From contig NC_020179.2 in NCBI RefSeq assembly GCF_000224145.3, positions 2,242,020 to 2,306,019 on the forward strand: a DNA stretch of 64,000 nt, written 5' to 3'. The stretch comes from Ciona intestinalis (taxonomy: Eukaryota > Chordata > Ascidiacea > Phlebobranchia > Cionidae). Both the position numbers and the translations under genes were made by a program. The first letter of the stretch is position 1. Every line of letters begins with the position of its first letter. Positions 13,301 to 47,921 of the stretch are shown here, piece by piece. Below the pieces are notes generated by a model. It saw only the letters and a program-made list of their open reading frames with translations. It searched no databases and was not told the origin of the DNA.

Positions 13301-14806
13301 TGGCAAAGTACTTTAAGTGATGCCCCAAAGGATACACATTTTTGCAAACTAATTTTAGATTTGAATATCAACTAAAATAAGGGTACACAAAAAGGGTTGG
13401 GAAACGCTGGTCTAACTCCTGAGCCAATGCTGCGGCAGAAAATTAAAAGCATTGGCCAACTACTATCTTTAAACTAGCAAAGTTAAACATCTAAATGTTG
13501 TCTTTGTCATAACTTATTGTTTCTGGACTTAGTTCCTTCGTTGTTGGTAGCAACCTTACAAGGGTATCTGTAATTCGGTACAACGGAAAAGTCGACAATG
13601 CTACTCAGATACTTTTCAACGACTTTTTGGACGACCAAGAGGGTTTATTGAACAAACTAAGAACTCTCCCCTATCGTGGATCTGGTAAACCTTTTACTTC
13701 ATTCTTTTACTTGGACGTTTCCCGAACTTTAATCGTTATACAGCATATGCCTGGAATAAGATGGGATACCGTAATCAACTGAATGTCAGATTTCATGATC
13801 GTGTTTTTAACAATTTACATCTTTAAAAGTCCCTGCTGAGGTTCGGTTATATAATTTTGTAAATACTTTTTGTGTACTACCAAATTGGACGAAATATTAA
13901 TGAAAACATGTCTCATGTTATACCACTCTACTACATGTCTGTCGGTTATATCCTGTGAGACTTATGTGGACAGTCGTGGTATATAAATAAGTGCCGTGAA
14001 AGTACATATTACTAAAATATGTGTTGTTGTTCTTTACCATATTATATATCATTTTGCAGGCACTAAAACCGGACAGGCGCTGAGGTATGCCAAGAGGGAA
14101 CTTTTAAAGGAAAGTAATGGGAATCGAAAAGAAGTCACCGACGTTGTGGTTGTCATTACAGATGGTCGTTCGCATGATAAAGTCGCTGGGCCATCACGGG
14201 CGTTAAGGAATGACGGGGCTTTGGTTAGTCTATACTTAGAACGGAGTTAATACTGATATGTTTATTAGCTACATACCAACATAATGATTACCACACTCTT
14301 TGTTATTTAAAGTCCAACTGTGTGTCTAAAATAAAGCAAAAGCGCTGACTATTGCAATGGGTTTGGACGAACTTGTTGGGAATTGTTTTCATTTTACTTT
14401 TTTGGAAACGCGTAGGATCGCTTAAATTTACCTTTTCAAACATTTTTCATGCAAAAAATATAAAATTACTACTATTTAAAGTTTAATTTCTTAAAAGTTA
14501 TTTTCAAGATAACTTGCTTTTTTAGAGAGTTTTGTCTATAGCCATAAGCCTTTATGACGTCATAAATTTTAGATCTACGTCATCGGCGTCGAGCCTGACA
14601 ATGGAAATGTACTGGACGAAGAACATTTAATTGACGTATCTGGAAGTGCCACACGTGTCATTAGAGTGACGTCCGGTTTCAGCGGACTGACTAATACGTT
14701 CCAAGCCGACCTCACAGAGCATATTTGCGGGAACCTGTGCTCCGATGGAGATTCGATTACTGGGAAATTCCTAGAAAGGTTTTCGACTTCCCGAAAAACT
14801 TATTAA
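7328..14806 (+). CDS. LU-CCP4-vWA secreted protein, copy 2 (complete)
   Basis: Fourteen exons sum to 1773 nt (590 aa plus stop): 7328-7379, 7456-7541, 7825-7917, 8444-8540, 9253-9390, 10132-10224, 10538-10675, 10776-10899, 11518-11624, 12207-12389, 13083-13194, 13533-13684, 14060-14223 and 14573-14806. Exon 1 encodes a signal peptide (MNWLFYLISVLLAARAT). Residues ~19-102 form an LU-like domain (CFVCDT to CCCNTDRCN). Four CCP modules follow at ~121-185, ~190-247, ~252-308 and ~313-370, then a vWA from ~373 to ~570. MIDAS residues are present: D386/S388/S390, T460 or T462, and D493. There is no transmembrane segment. Exon sizes match copy 1 exactly for most exons (93, 138, 124, 183, 112, 152, 164 nt) and phases are identical, so the two arose by tandem duplication. 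CCP-then-vWA order resembles complement factor B and C2, but there are four CCPs, an extra LU domain and no serine protease. Splice donors are mostly GTAAG/GTATG; that of exon 13 is GTTAGT. Confidence 0.88.
8105..8265 (-). repeat. Dispersed repeat family R3 (possible retroelement 3' end)
   Basis: On the minus strand it reads TTTAACAACTGTTGTTTTAC, then CTTTTCGCTTTTTATCAACT and ends near AAATAAATTTCATTCATTC. Related plus-strand copies are at about 20385-20470 and 59938-60050, the latter ending in AAATAAAGTTATTATT. A shared 3' poly(A)-like end suggests a retroposed family. Confidence 0.5.
8620..8812. repeat. MITE, full length
   Basis: It starts AGTAGGGTAGGGAAAGATGG and ends CCCATCCTCCCTCACTCTAC. 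It lies in an intron of LU-CCP-vWA copy 2. Confidence 0.85.
9003..9196. repeat. MITE, full length
   Basis: It starts AGTAGTGCGGGAGAAGATGG and ends CCCATCTTCCCCAACCCTAC. It is in the same intron as the copy at 8620, in the opposite orientation. Confidence 0.85.
9703..9990. repeat. SINE fragments in opposite orientations
   Basis: 9703-9770 is a minus-strand body piece (CCACTGGGTTGGAGAAACTG). From about 9785 a plus-strand copy resumes with GGCAAGACACTTAATCGTCA and GTTACATATACGTGGTAAC. Confidence 0.6.
10252..10447. repeat. MITE, full length, decayed left end
   Basis: The internal words TAGTAAACAAA and TTATGTGCTAAAGGTGTTCC are present and the right end is CGTCTTACCCCACACTACTA. Confidence 0.75.
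11019..11384. repeat. Two MITE copies in tandem
   Basis: 11019-11196 begins GTAGGGTAGGGGGGAGGTGG; 11193-11384 ends CCCAATTTCCCCTCCCCACT. The second lies in the orientation that starts with the AGCATATAATATCCAAACAT side. They join at a shared CAGTACTGTGGGG junction. Confidence 0.8.
11916..12110. repeat. MITE, full length
   Basis: It starts TATAAGGGTGGGGAAAGATG and ends TCTCCCCCTACCCTACTATA, only about 97 bases before the CCP4 exon at 12207. Confidence 0.85.
13745..13934. repeat. MITE, decayed
   Basis: Recognised by ATAAGATGGGATACC, the GATCGTGTTTTTAACAATTT core and a right end of CTCATGTTATACCACTCTAC. Confidence 0.7.
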
Positions 14807-14857
14807 TATTTTTCTGATAATCTTTTGTCGTACTAATTACTCTTCGTATTCTTGCCA

Positions 14858-14863
14858 AATAAA
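14858..14863 (+). terminator. poly(A) signal AATAAA after LU-CCP-vWA copy 2
   Basis: AATAAA lies 52 bases after the stop codon at 14806, giving a short 3' UTR that is usual for compact tunicate genes. Confidence 0.6.
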
Positions 14864-16356
14864 TACCCTAAACAATGCTATTAAAGGTGCAGTGTGTTTT
14901 GCAACCTGACTTCAGATGTTCTTTATTTCGATAGAGGTTTGCATTATTCACACCCCAAGTCTCACCACATACACCCAATTTGACTTTGTTTTACTTTTCT
15001 TTGGTAGTTTAAAAATTAGAAACGTTTACAGTTCAGTATAGCCCACTTTCTCAGAGAAAAAAAGTTTTCTCTGCTATTTTTTTATTCAATTCTTTAAAAC
15101 TGTTTCGTTTTTTAAAACTTTGGTTGGTATAGATCACATTTGAGCACTTCTATCCGTATGCAGTTTTTAATTTTCGCGGGTATGTAACTTTTTATATAAA
15201 ACCCTAACAATAGCTTCCAAATGACTAAAATTTTTGCAACTTTTAACGTGGCAGGTACAAAAAATAAAAAAGCTAAAAATTATTTTAAAATTATTTGGAA
15301 CACAAACGACAATCTTACCACTTATGTATAAGTTGGTCAAGTTTCAAGATTAAGTTCGCCTCCGTATTTACTTTATCCTACTCCATATAACGTTATGTCA
15401 TCAACTCGGTTTATCAGACAAACAAACGACAAGCTGTGTCAGTCTACAGACGTGACGTTTTGGAAGGTACCACGAACAACTAAAATACGGCCTACTATAG
15501 GTAATAGTAGAGGTGGAGGTACTAGTATAGGCCTTGTATTATACTTTTATTATTTAACAACGACTCTAAGAAATGTATTCACACAGACGAGGAGTTGCAC
15601 ACAACAGTTGGAAGTTTGGCGATTCAAAAATAGGCGGTTAAAGAATAGGGGGTTTTTAAAATTCTTGAAATTTTTGATTAATATTAATTCATTATGAATA
15701 TATGTAGCCTACACAAAGTGTAATATATTGTAGGCTTTAAAAATCAAGTTTAAACGTTCTTTCTCTTGTAACAGGGCTACAGTTTTTAACATGTTGCCTA
15801 CAGTATGTTATTGTATGAAGAATTGGTATTAATTTTTAAACAACTATGGGTCGGTTACATCGAACATACTGTATCTTACAGACACATATACACCTAATAA
15901 ATGATAATAACTCGCAATAACTTTAATAAATTCCGCGAATCTGACCTGGATCTGGTGATCATTGAGTTAAACGATTCTTGTGTAATGAAATACAGTAATA
16001 TTCTGCCTGTACGAAAATGTAACGTACAAAAATCAAGCCTGCGCCTGTATCAAATTATTTCCATTTAAGTAGGGATGTACTACTCTTATAGCTTATTAGC
16101 ATTTATCACTTCGTTAGTTATTTCTGGTTTGTTTTTGACCGTTGTGGAAAAATGGTTGAATAATGTTATTCTAATTACTAATTACTCATTAGAGCTTTGC
16201 TGTCTTGTAAATTAAAATATCTCGCTTTATTCCCGCCAATCGGGTGTTTCCCCAGCAATTTCAAAACAACTTCGAGTTTGATGTTGTAGGCACCAATTTA
16301 TATAACTTGGCTTTTTAAGTAAAAGACAATTATCTAAATAAACCAAATGCTTTAAT
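14864..16356. other. Intergenic region before WRN
   Basis: No gene is supported. An open frame at 15395-15697 is low-complexity (Arg/Lys/Leu-rich tail), has no splice context and no recognisable domain, so it is not called. The last few hundred bases before 16357 should contain the WRN promoter and 5' UTR, but I see no distinctive core element. Confidence 0.5.
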
Positions 16357-33577
<17,221 letters not shown>

Positions 33578-33588
33578 CTTGAAGCTAC

Positions 33589-33594
33589 AATAAA
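33589..33594 (+). terminator. poly(A) signal after WRN
   Basis: AATAAA begins 12 bases after the TAG at 33575-33577; a second AATAAA is at 33631-33636. Either gives a very short 3' UTR. Confidence 0.55.
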
Positions 33595-33636
33595 ATGGCT
33601 TTATCATTGTTTCTTCATTTATCTTTTCGCAATAAA

Positions 33637-34628
33637 TTAAAAAACTGCCTTTGTTTAATTTTAGCAAGCTGCGTGTGTTTTGTGCTCAATTTTGTTTACT
33701 GCTGTCCATAATATGATCCTTATTTATTAAGAATGGGAAAGACACAGTGCCCTATTTATCTGACAGTGGCATTGATTCGTATATACTATGCAAACATTCA
33801 TTATAAAGCGACTGGTGCTGGTTTATTAAAACATTTTTTTTTTTTTCGAAAACCGATTTGTCATTCTTGACGCTCTTTGGTGAGAACATCTTCGTACGAA
33901 ATTTGAATATGTGAGACAGTTGGCTAAATATAATATTTATTCCGAAAACAGCTGGTCTGTCAACAGACTGCGTCTATTTCATCGCTTTTTAATATCAGAG
34001 CAGTGGGACGGTACACAAGGTAGAATTAGTTTGACGACGCTAACATGTTCGGGCACGAAAAGTTGGCGACAAACAACCAGCGTCACGCCCCGCGGCGCGC
34101 GTCTAGAGCTATTGGGGGGAAATTCTTACGCGCGAATTTTGATTCTTCGTTTTTCGCGCATTCGGCCGCTCCGCGTATACCCGCAAAGTCCATTTCCTAC
34201 ACCTGCTGCTGTGCAGATTTGAATGTGGGAAAAGTCGAAAATCAGCACCATAGGATGTTTTGAAACATAAATTGAACCGCGTACAGTTATTAAACCAGTT
34301 AAAAAGAATTTTGAACAGACATTTAGATGAGAACCGTTTCTTTCCGGTGATTGTAGACTGTATAGTTACAGTTTTATCGGTAGATGCACAGGCAAAAAGC
34401 GGATTATCTGTCTGCTATGTGGCACTTGACAGATTTTTGTTTGTTCTAAAGTCAGATTTAAAGTAGACTTAATCTGTAGCTTGTAGCTGTAGGCTCTGCT
34501 GATATAACTGCATACAAAAACTGTTGATCTTACAAAATCAAAATTGCTGATAGGTTTGGGTTTATGAATTATTTCTTTACTTGAACTTTAAACATAGCCT
34601 TTCTTTTTGAAGTATTTAGGTTTTAAAT
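33637..34628. other. WRN-E2F intergenic region with a CpG-rich block
   Basis: About 1 kb separates the WRN poly(A) signals from the E2F start. Most is AT-rich, but 34020-34200 is sharply richer in G, C and CpG than anything around it and contains GCGCGC-type words and E2F-like sites. This fits a promoter. A 72-codon open frame (34045-34263) covers the same block; it shows no domain and is not called as a gene. Confidence 0.5.
34127..34160. promoter_or_regulatory. E2F-like sites upstream of the atypical E2F gene
   Basis: TTTTTCGCGC at 34150-34159 fits the E2F consensus TTTSSCGC. Twenty bases earlier GCGCGAA at 34130-34136 gives TTCGCGC on the other strand. They sit about 470 bases before the start codon at 34629. 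In vertebrates E2F7 and E2F8 are themselves targets of activator E2Fs (established), so an autoregulatory site here is plausible but untested. Confidence 0.4.
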
Positions 34629-43288
<8,660 letters not shown>

Positions 43289-43393
43289 CTAGTTGAACAT
43301 ATTATACCAACATTTTTAAGATACTATTTATAAACAGCTACCACAAATTTGTGTTGTTTTCAGTTGCACAGATAATCAGATATATAAATGAAC

Positions 43394-44487
43394 GATTGTA
43401 ACTTGATTTGTGCTTGCTAGTGGAAAAATGACAGCCGTTATAACACTAATGTTCCGTTTTACACACCTTGTGCCTGATTAAAGTTATCCTATGTGTAACT
43501 TGTTGGTGATTGTTATTATGTGTGGCTCAGTGGCTGTGGCTGACAACTCTTACAGCCCTTAGTGACTCTTAAATGGGCATACCAACGAAAAAGTTTGTGT
43601 ATTGATAGATATGCTCAAATGTGATCTTATTCTTAGGGTACCATCAAAGTTTCAAAATACAAAACAGCTTGTAAAAAAAGGGGTTTTAAAACCACAAATT
43701 TAACCGCTGGAGTAAAAAAAAATACTAAAAAAAATTTATTTTTTAATTTGGTATAATGAATGCTTCTTCTTTAAAACTATATAAAAAAAATTGTAAAACA
43801 TAGACTTTATAATTTTTTAATTTTTAATTAAACATGCTACATAATATGCTATCTCTGCAATTTCTTCCCTATTAAATAATTTTTAACTGTTTTTTTATAT
43901 TAAAATGTTTGATATGTCTCACTGGTACCTGCTGTACCATGTTTTTTTTATAAAAAAGTCAGTGTTTCGTGTTGAACATAAGGTTTGAAAAATTGTCAAC
44001 ATAATCTGGTATGTAGAAAGGTTCAATCAAAAAATTAAAAATAATAAGGTTTACATTTTTATTATGTATTTACAATGAAGAAGCATTCATTCATTTACAA
44101 TGAAGAAGCATTCATACCAATTCCAGAATTAAATTTCAATTTTCTTCATTAGTTTAGAAACTAAAAACAGTCAAAGTCCAGTTTCTTTTTTTTTTCTTAT
44201 AGGAAATCTCATGCATTATCAAAACAGCCGAATTAGTTTTACTCCACCGTTTTTTTACGCGATTTTTTCCAAAAGCCGTATTATTTTAGGAAGGTTTGTT
44301 GGTACCTTTAGGTCGACTTTGGGCATCTCCATCCATATGCAAATTTTCATTTTTCGATTATATGCCCCTTTGAATCAATTGTTCTTGCTTAAGGACACAT
44401 GCCTACAGAAGTAGTCGGGATGAGCCTTGAACCCGTTACTTCTGGGTTAAAGACAGTCGCGCTAACCACTGTGCTAAGGAGCCTGAC
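43394..44487 (-). repeat. SINE split by a ~800-bp TIR element
   Basis: The tail half is at 43394-43570 (GTTATAACACTAATGTTCCG to CCTTAGTGACTCTT). The head half resumes at 44372-44487 (CAATTGTTCTTGCTTAAGGA to CGCGCTAACCACTGTGC). The intervening element is listed separately. Confidence 0.8.
43571..44371. mobile_element. ~800-bp non-coding TIR element inside a SINE
   Basis: The left end AAATGGGCATACCAACGAAA and the reverse complement of the right end, AAAGGGGCATATAATCGAAA, match. The similarity continues about 70 bases inward to GGTACC on both sides. No coding frame is seen, so it is non-autonomous. Related left ends occur at 40599 and 54678. Confidence 0.75.
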
Positions 44488-45429
44488 ATACATGAATATA
44501 TTAAGGTGTTACTCCAAAACTGCTGTCTGTTTAACAATTACTTTTTCCATATCAGTGCCAATAAAGGGTTTGGGTTCAATGCTTGATGCTGTTACCAACT
44601 ATATTGCTGGTGACCTAGTGTGTGTGTTTTTTGACAGTGTTGTCTACTATGGAATATAACGTACAATAAATAGAAACCTGTACTAGAATGACTGACCTTT
44701 CTCCAACGCAATAAGTTGAATTTAGGTTTCATTCATTCTTAAACAGATATATACAGTGCACTATATATATTTTAGAATTTTTATAAGCTTTGTTTTAATT
44801 TTCAGGTTTGCATCTTAGAAGCTTACCAATCTTAAACAGCGTTTCTGTGCGGGTTGTCCTAATTCAACCAATATATATAAAAATATATCTGTGTACATAG
44901 CCTGAGCATTGTAATTGTTATAAATAAGGTTCCAGAAAATTTACGAACTTTTTTTTCCTTTTTCTTTGAATGTATATTTGGTGTATGTTTGTATAAATTC
45001 CCCATTTTTTATTCTAGGTAATTTATTTCTTTTTTTTAAATTGTTAAGATGTAAAAAATGAATCAAAAATTACCTCCTAAAATACCAATACCGAAAAGTT
45101 TTTTTCTTTTTATATGCTAGCGTGGTAGTATTTTGTGGTATAATCTTTCAGTGTGTGCTTAGCTACATTAATTAGCTATAAATTTGAACTACAGAGCCAT
45201 ATTTTTAAATTCAGTTAAATAAACTTGTTAAGTTTTTTGAGCTGTGTTTTTATATGAAATTTCACTTTTATTGATTTTTTGAATCGTCAAATTTTGGGAG
45301 CTGCTTAATACAAATAGACGTCATAATTATTCATTCGTTCTTGTCTTTTGTTATATAATAAGCTGTCCCTTTAATTAGTACATGTCCGCTCTGTCCACTA
45401 TGTCCGCTATGTCCGCTCTGTCCACTACG

Positions 45430-45715
45430 TAGAAAATATTTTATAACACGGGAGTTCATACGCTTCGTGCCACCTTACGAGGTAGTTACCATGTAGGCCT
45501 GTGTTACGTTGTGGGTCAGCCGAATGTGAATGAATGTAACTTACTTATATCGGAAAACGACAGTCGTTATAACACAGGTTTAACACCTCCTGCCAGTTTA
45601 CGAGTTACCATGTATGTTACTTTGTGGGTGATTATTTTTTTTCAGCGTCGAGCCTTGAACCCATTACCTCTGAGTTACATGCAGGCGCGCTAACCACTAT
45701 ACCAAGGTGCCAGCT
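45430..45715 (-). repeat. SINE fragments
   Basis: A partial tail (TATTTTATAACACGGGAGTT) is followed from about 45530 by a better copy (GTCGTTATAACACAGG, GAGCCTTGAACCCATTACCT, GGCGCGCTAACCACTATACC). Just before it, 45375-45428 is a run of TGTCCGCTA-like units joined to TTTAATTAGTACATG, the same element type as at 33231. Confidence 0.75.
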
Positions 45716-46199
45716 GACATCAGACATGATTATTTTTGGAAGGGAAGTATTCTTTAGATGACTACTCAATAGGTACAATGTTTGTTTTTTACCAGGTTTT
45801 AATTTGAATGAACATATTCAAAAATTTAGTTAGTTAATATGTAAATAGGCCATTTTGTGAAAAGTGTTACTCCCCGCTTAATTTAAAAATATCCTTTCGC
45901 TACGTCATTCGCGACACGTCTTTTAATCACGATACGCACGAGTGCACAGGCAATTCTGGTAAAGAATTCAATGTTCTGCGTAGTTTATTTATTTAAAAGA
46001 CAATTTATACTTTAAGGTGTTTGTATGAAAGAATATTGGAATATTTAACGTAGAAACATTCCACCAGTTGTTTAGGGTGGCTATGTGAATGTTGGCTACA
46101 TTTGTTATTTTCATTTTGTAAATATTCAACGCAATTTACTTGTGTTTATAATCGTCACCTGTATAAAGTTTTCCTTAAATGTTTGAATAAATAATAAAA

Positions 46200-46325
46200 A
46201 TCTATTTACCCTCGCGTGGCGGGCATGGATAGTCCTTACCACGGGTGTTCTGCTTCATACACCTCGTGCCCCTAACAAGTTGAAGTTCCACCAACTTTTA
46301 CGTATTTAACTTTGTAAGTGAATAT
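46200..46325 (-). repeat. SINE tail, also present at 47340-47465
   Basis: TTTACCCTCGCGTGGCGGGC to GTATTTAACTTTGTAAGTGA. The second occurrence is the assembly duplicate. Confidence 0.7.
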
Positions 46326-46470
46326 TAATTTATGTACGCGCTAGATATAATTATTGCGCTAATTTAAATACAGCAGTATTCGTTACAAACGACTTGTTTA
46401 AGGATTTTAAAAATTAAGCAGATTGTAGAACAAAACAAAATTCAGGCTATTTTTCCAATCTGGCATACAG

Positions 46471-46618
46471 AGTGTTGGTATTACTGCCGCTGGTGACCAG
46501 TATAAATTTTGGTCTCAAAATGTTTTTTACGTCTTTATACAGGGGGTATCAGGGAGACGTAAGGAACATTTTAAAATCAAAATTTTCACTGGTTACCAGC
46601 GGCAGTTTTACCCAGAGT
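46471..46618. repeat. Palindromic element upstream of COPB1, short allele
   Basis: The arms ACTGCCGCTGGTGACCAGT and ACTGGTTACCAGCGGCAGT are inverted. Compared with 47611-47853 about 95 internal bases are missing. Confidence 0.8.
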
Positions 46619-46637
46619 GTTTATTATGATTTCCCTT

Positions 46638-46642
46638 ATTGG
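46638..46642 (-). promoter_or_regulatory. Inverted CCAAT box near COPB1 start
   Basis: ATTGG (CCAAT on the minus strand) lies 45 bases before the ATG in this copy and at 47873-47877 in the duplicate. The same short stretch is unchanged in both alleles. Function is inferred only from the motif. Confidence 0.25.
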
Positions 46643-46686
46643 TTGTTCTTTAATTCTAAATAGTTGGTTAGGTTTATTGCTTAGTC

Positions 46687-46858
46687 ATGACGTCTGCGGA
46701 GAGTATCTGCTACACTCTTATTAACAGTTCCTCAATAACTGATGAACCAACAAACGAAACAAACCTTAAGAATGAGATCGAACATGGAGATGTGAGAACA
46801 AAGACTGATGCACTGAAGAAGGTCATCCTTATGACTCTGAATGGGGAAAAGCTGCAAG
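46687..46858 (+). other. COPB1: Redundant copy of COPB1 exon 1 (assembly duplicate)
   Basis: This segment encodes the same 57 residues (begins [15 protein letters not shown]) as 47922-48093. The surrounding 46064-47134 repeats 47187-48369 with only small differences, and the first copy ends at the 50-N run at 47135. It is best read as the end of one contig overlapping the start of the next, probably from the other allele, and not as a second exon or gene. Confidence 0.85.
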
Positions 46859-47134
46859 GTGTGTAGTAATGCATGAGCATAGATATTATGCTATAAGTAT
46901 TGTGGCCTTGGACTGAGGGCAAAATCTGTTTCTTATTATTGCATGGCATAAAATTTTGAGTGACCGCTGAGTTGGAGCCAGGTCTAGATGAGTGTTTGTT
47001 GTTAGAACATCCTCAGAAAATTTATAAATATTTTCGTTACGGAGCGCTAAGGTAAAAACGATGCAAAATTATGAAAGCGATTGTTTGTAGTTAATTTAAA
47101 CCAAAATTCTGTGACTTAAAATTAACTACACGAC

Positions 47135-47184
47135 NNNNNNNNNNNNNNNNNNNNNNNNNNNNNNNNNNNNNNNNNNNNNNNNNN
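47135..47184. other. 50-N assembly gap upstream of COPB1
   Basis: Exactly 50 N. It separates two near-identical ~1.1-kb copies, 46064-47134 and 47187-48369. Confidence 0.98.
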
Positions 47185-47610
47185 CTCCAGTTGTTTAGGG
47201 TGGCTATGTGAATGTTGGCTACATTTGTTATTTTCATTTTGTAAATATTCAACGCAATTTACTTGTGTTTATAATCGTATAAAGTTTTCCTTTATAATCT
47301 GTATAAAGTTTTCCTTAAATGTTTGAATAAATAAATAAAATCTATTTACCCTCGCGTGGCGGGCATGGATAGTCCTTACCACGGGTGTTCTGCTTCATAC
47401 ACCTCGTGCCCCTAACAAGTTGAAGTTCCACCAACTTTCACGTATTTAACTTTGTAAGTGAATATTAATTTATGTACGCGCTACATATAATTATTGCGCT
47501 AATTTAAATACAGCAGTATTCGTTACAAACGACTTGTTTAAGGATTTTAAAAATTAAGCAGATTGTAGAACAAAACAAAATTCAGGCTATTTTTCCAATC
47601 TGGCATACAG

Positions 47611-47853
47611 AGTGTTGGTATTACTGCCGCTGGTGACCAGTATAAATTTTGGTCTCAAAATGTTTCTTACATCTTCCTAATACCCGCTGTATAATGTTTT
47701 CTTGAAAAAACTCTGGCGTTCGTGTAGAAAATCAACTTCGAAAATGCGCAAATTTTTTTCAAAAAAAAGTTATACAGGGGGTATTAGGGAGACGTAAGGA
47801 ACATCTTAAAATCAAAATTTTCACTGGTTACCAGCGGCAGTTTTACCCAGAGT
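47611..47853. repeat. Palindromic element upstream of COPB1, long allele
   Basis: Inverted arms of about 85 bases extend from the ACTGCCGCTGG block through CCTAATACCCGCTGTATAA to a short loop and back (TTATACAGGGGGTATTAGGG). It ends 68 bases before the ATG at 47922, so it lies in the promoter or 5' UTR. Confidence 0.8.
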
Positions 47854-47921
47854 GTTTATTATGATTTCCCTTATTGGTTGTTCTTTAATTCTAAATAGTT
47901 GGTTAGGTTTATTGCTTAGTC

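Larger units (their letters stand above)
43289..46686. other. E2F-COPB1 intergenic region, almost entirely repeats
   Basis: This 3.4 kb has no supported gene. It contains SINE fragments (43394-43570, 44372-44487, 45430-45715, 46200-46325), a ~800-bp TIR element (43571-44371), a short minisatellite-like element near 45365-45430 and a palindromic element (46471-46618). AATAAA at 44665-44670 could serve some E2F transcripts, but the SINE and TIR element lie between it and the stop codon. Confidence 0.6.

Noticed and set aside
15395..15697. A 100-codon open frame before WRN
   Set aside because: No domain, no splice or promoter context, and a low-complexity Lys/Leu tail; likely chance.
44540..44659. 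A peptide-like stretch (reads PIKGLGSMLDAVTNYIAG) resembling a transporter segment
   Set aside because: Only about 20 residues, no neighbouring exons and surrounded by repeats. The similarity to monocarboxylate-transporter-like sequence is too weak to call.
46710..46949. A 79-codon minus-strand open frame, repeated exactly at 47945
   Set aside because: It is the antisense of COPB1 exon 1 and its intron edge, and is doubled only because of the assembly duplication.
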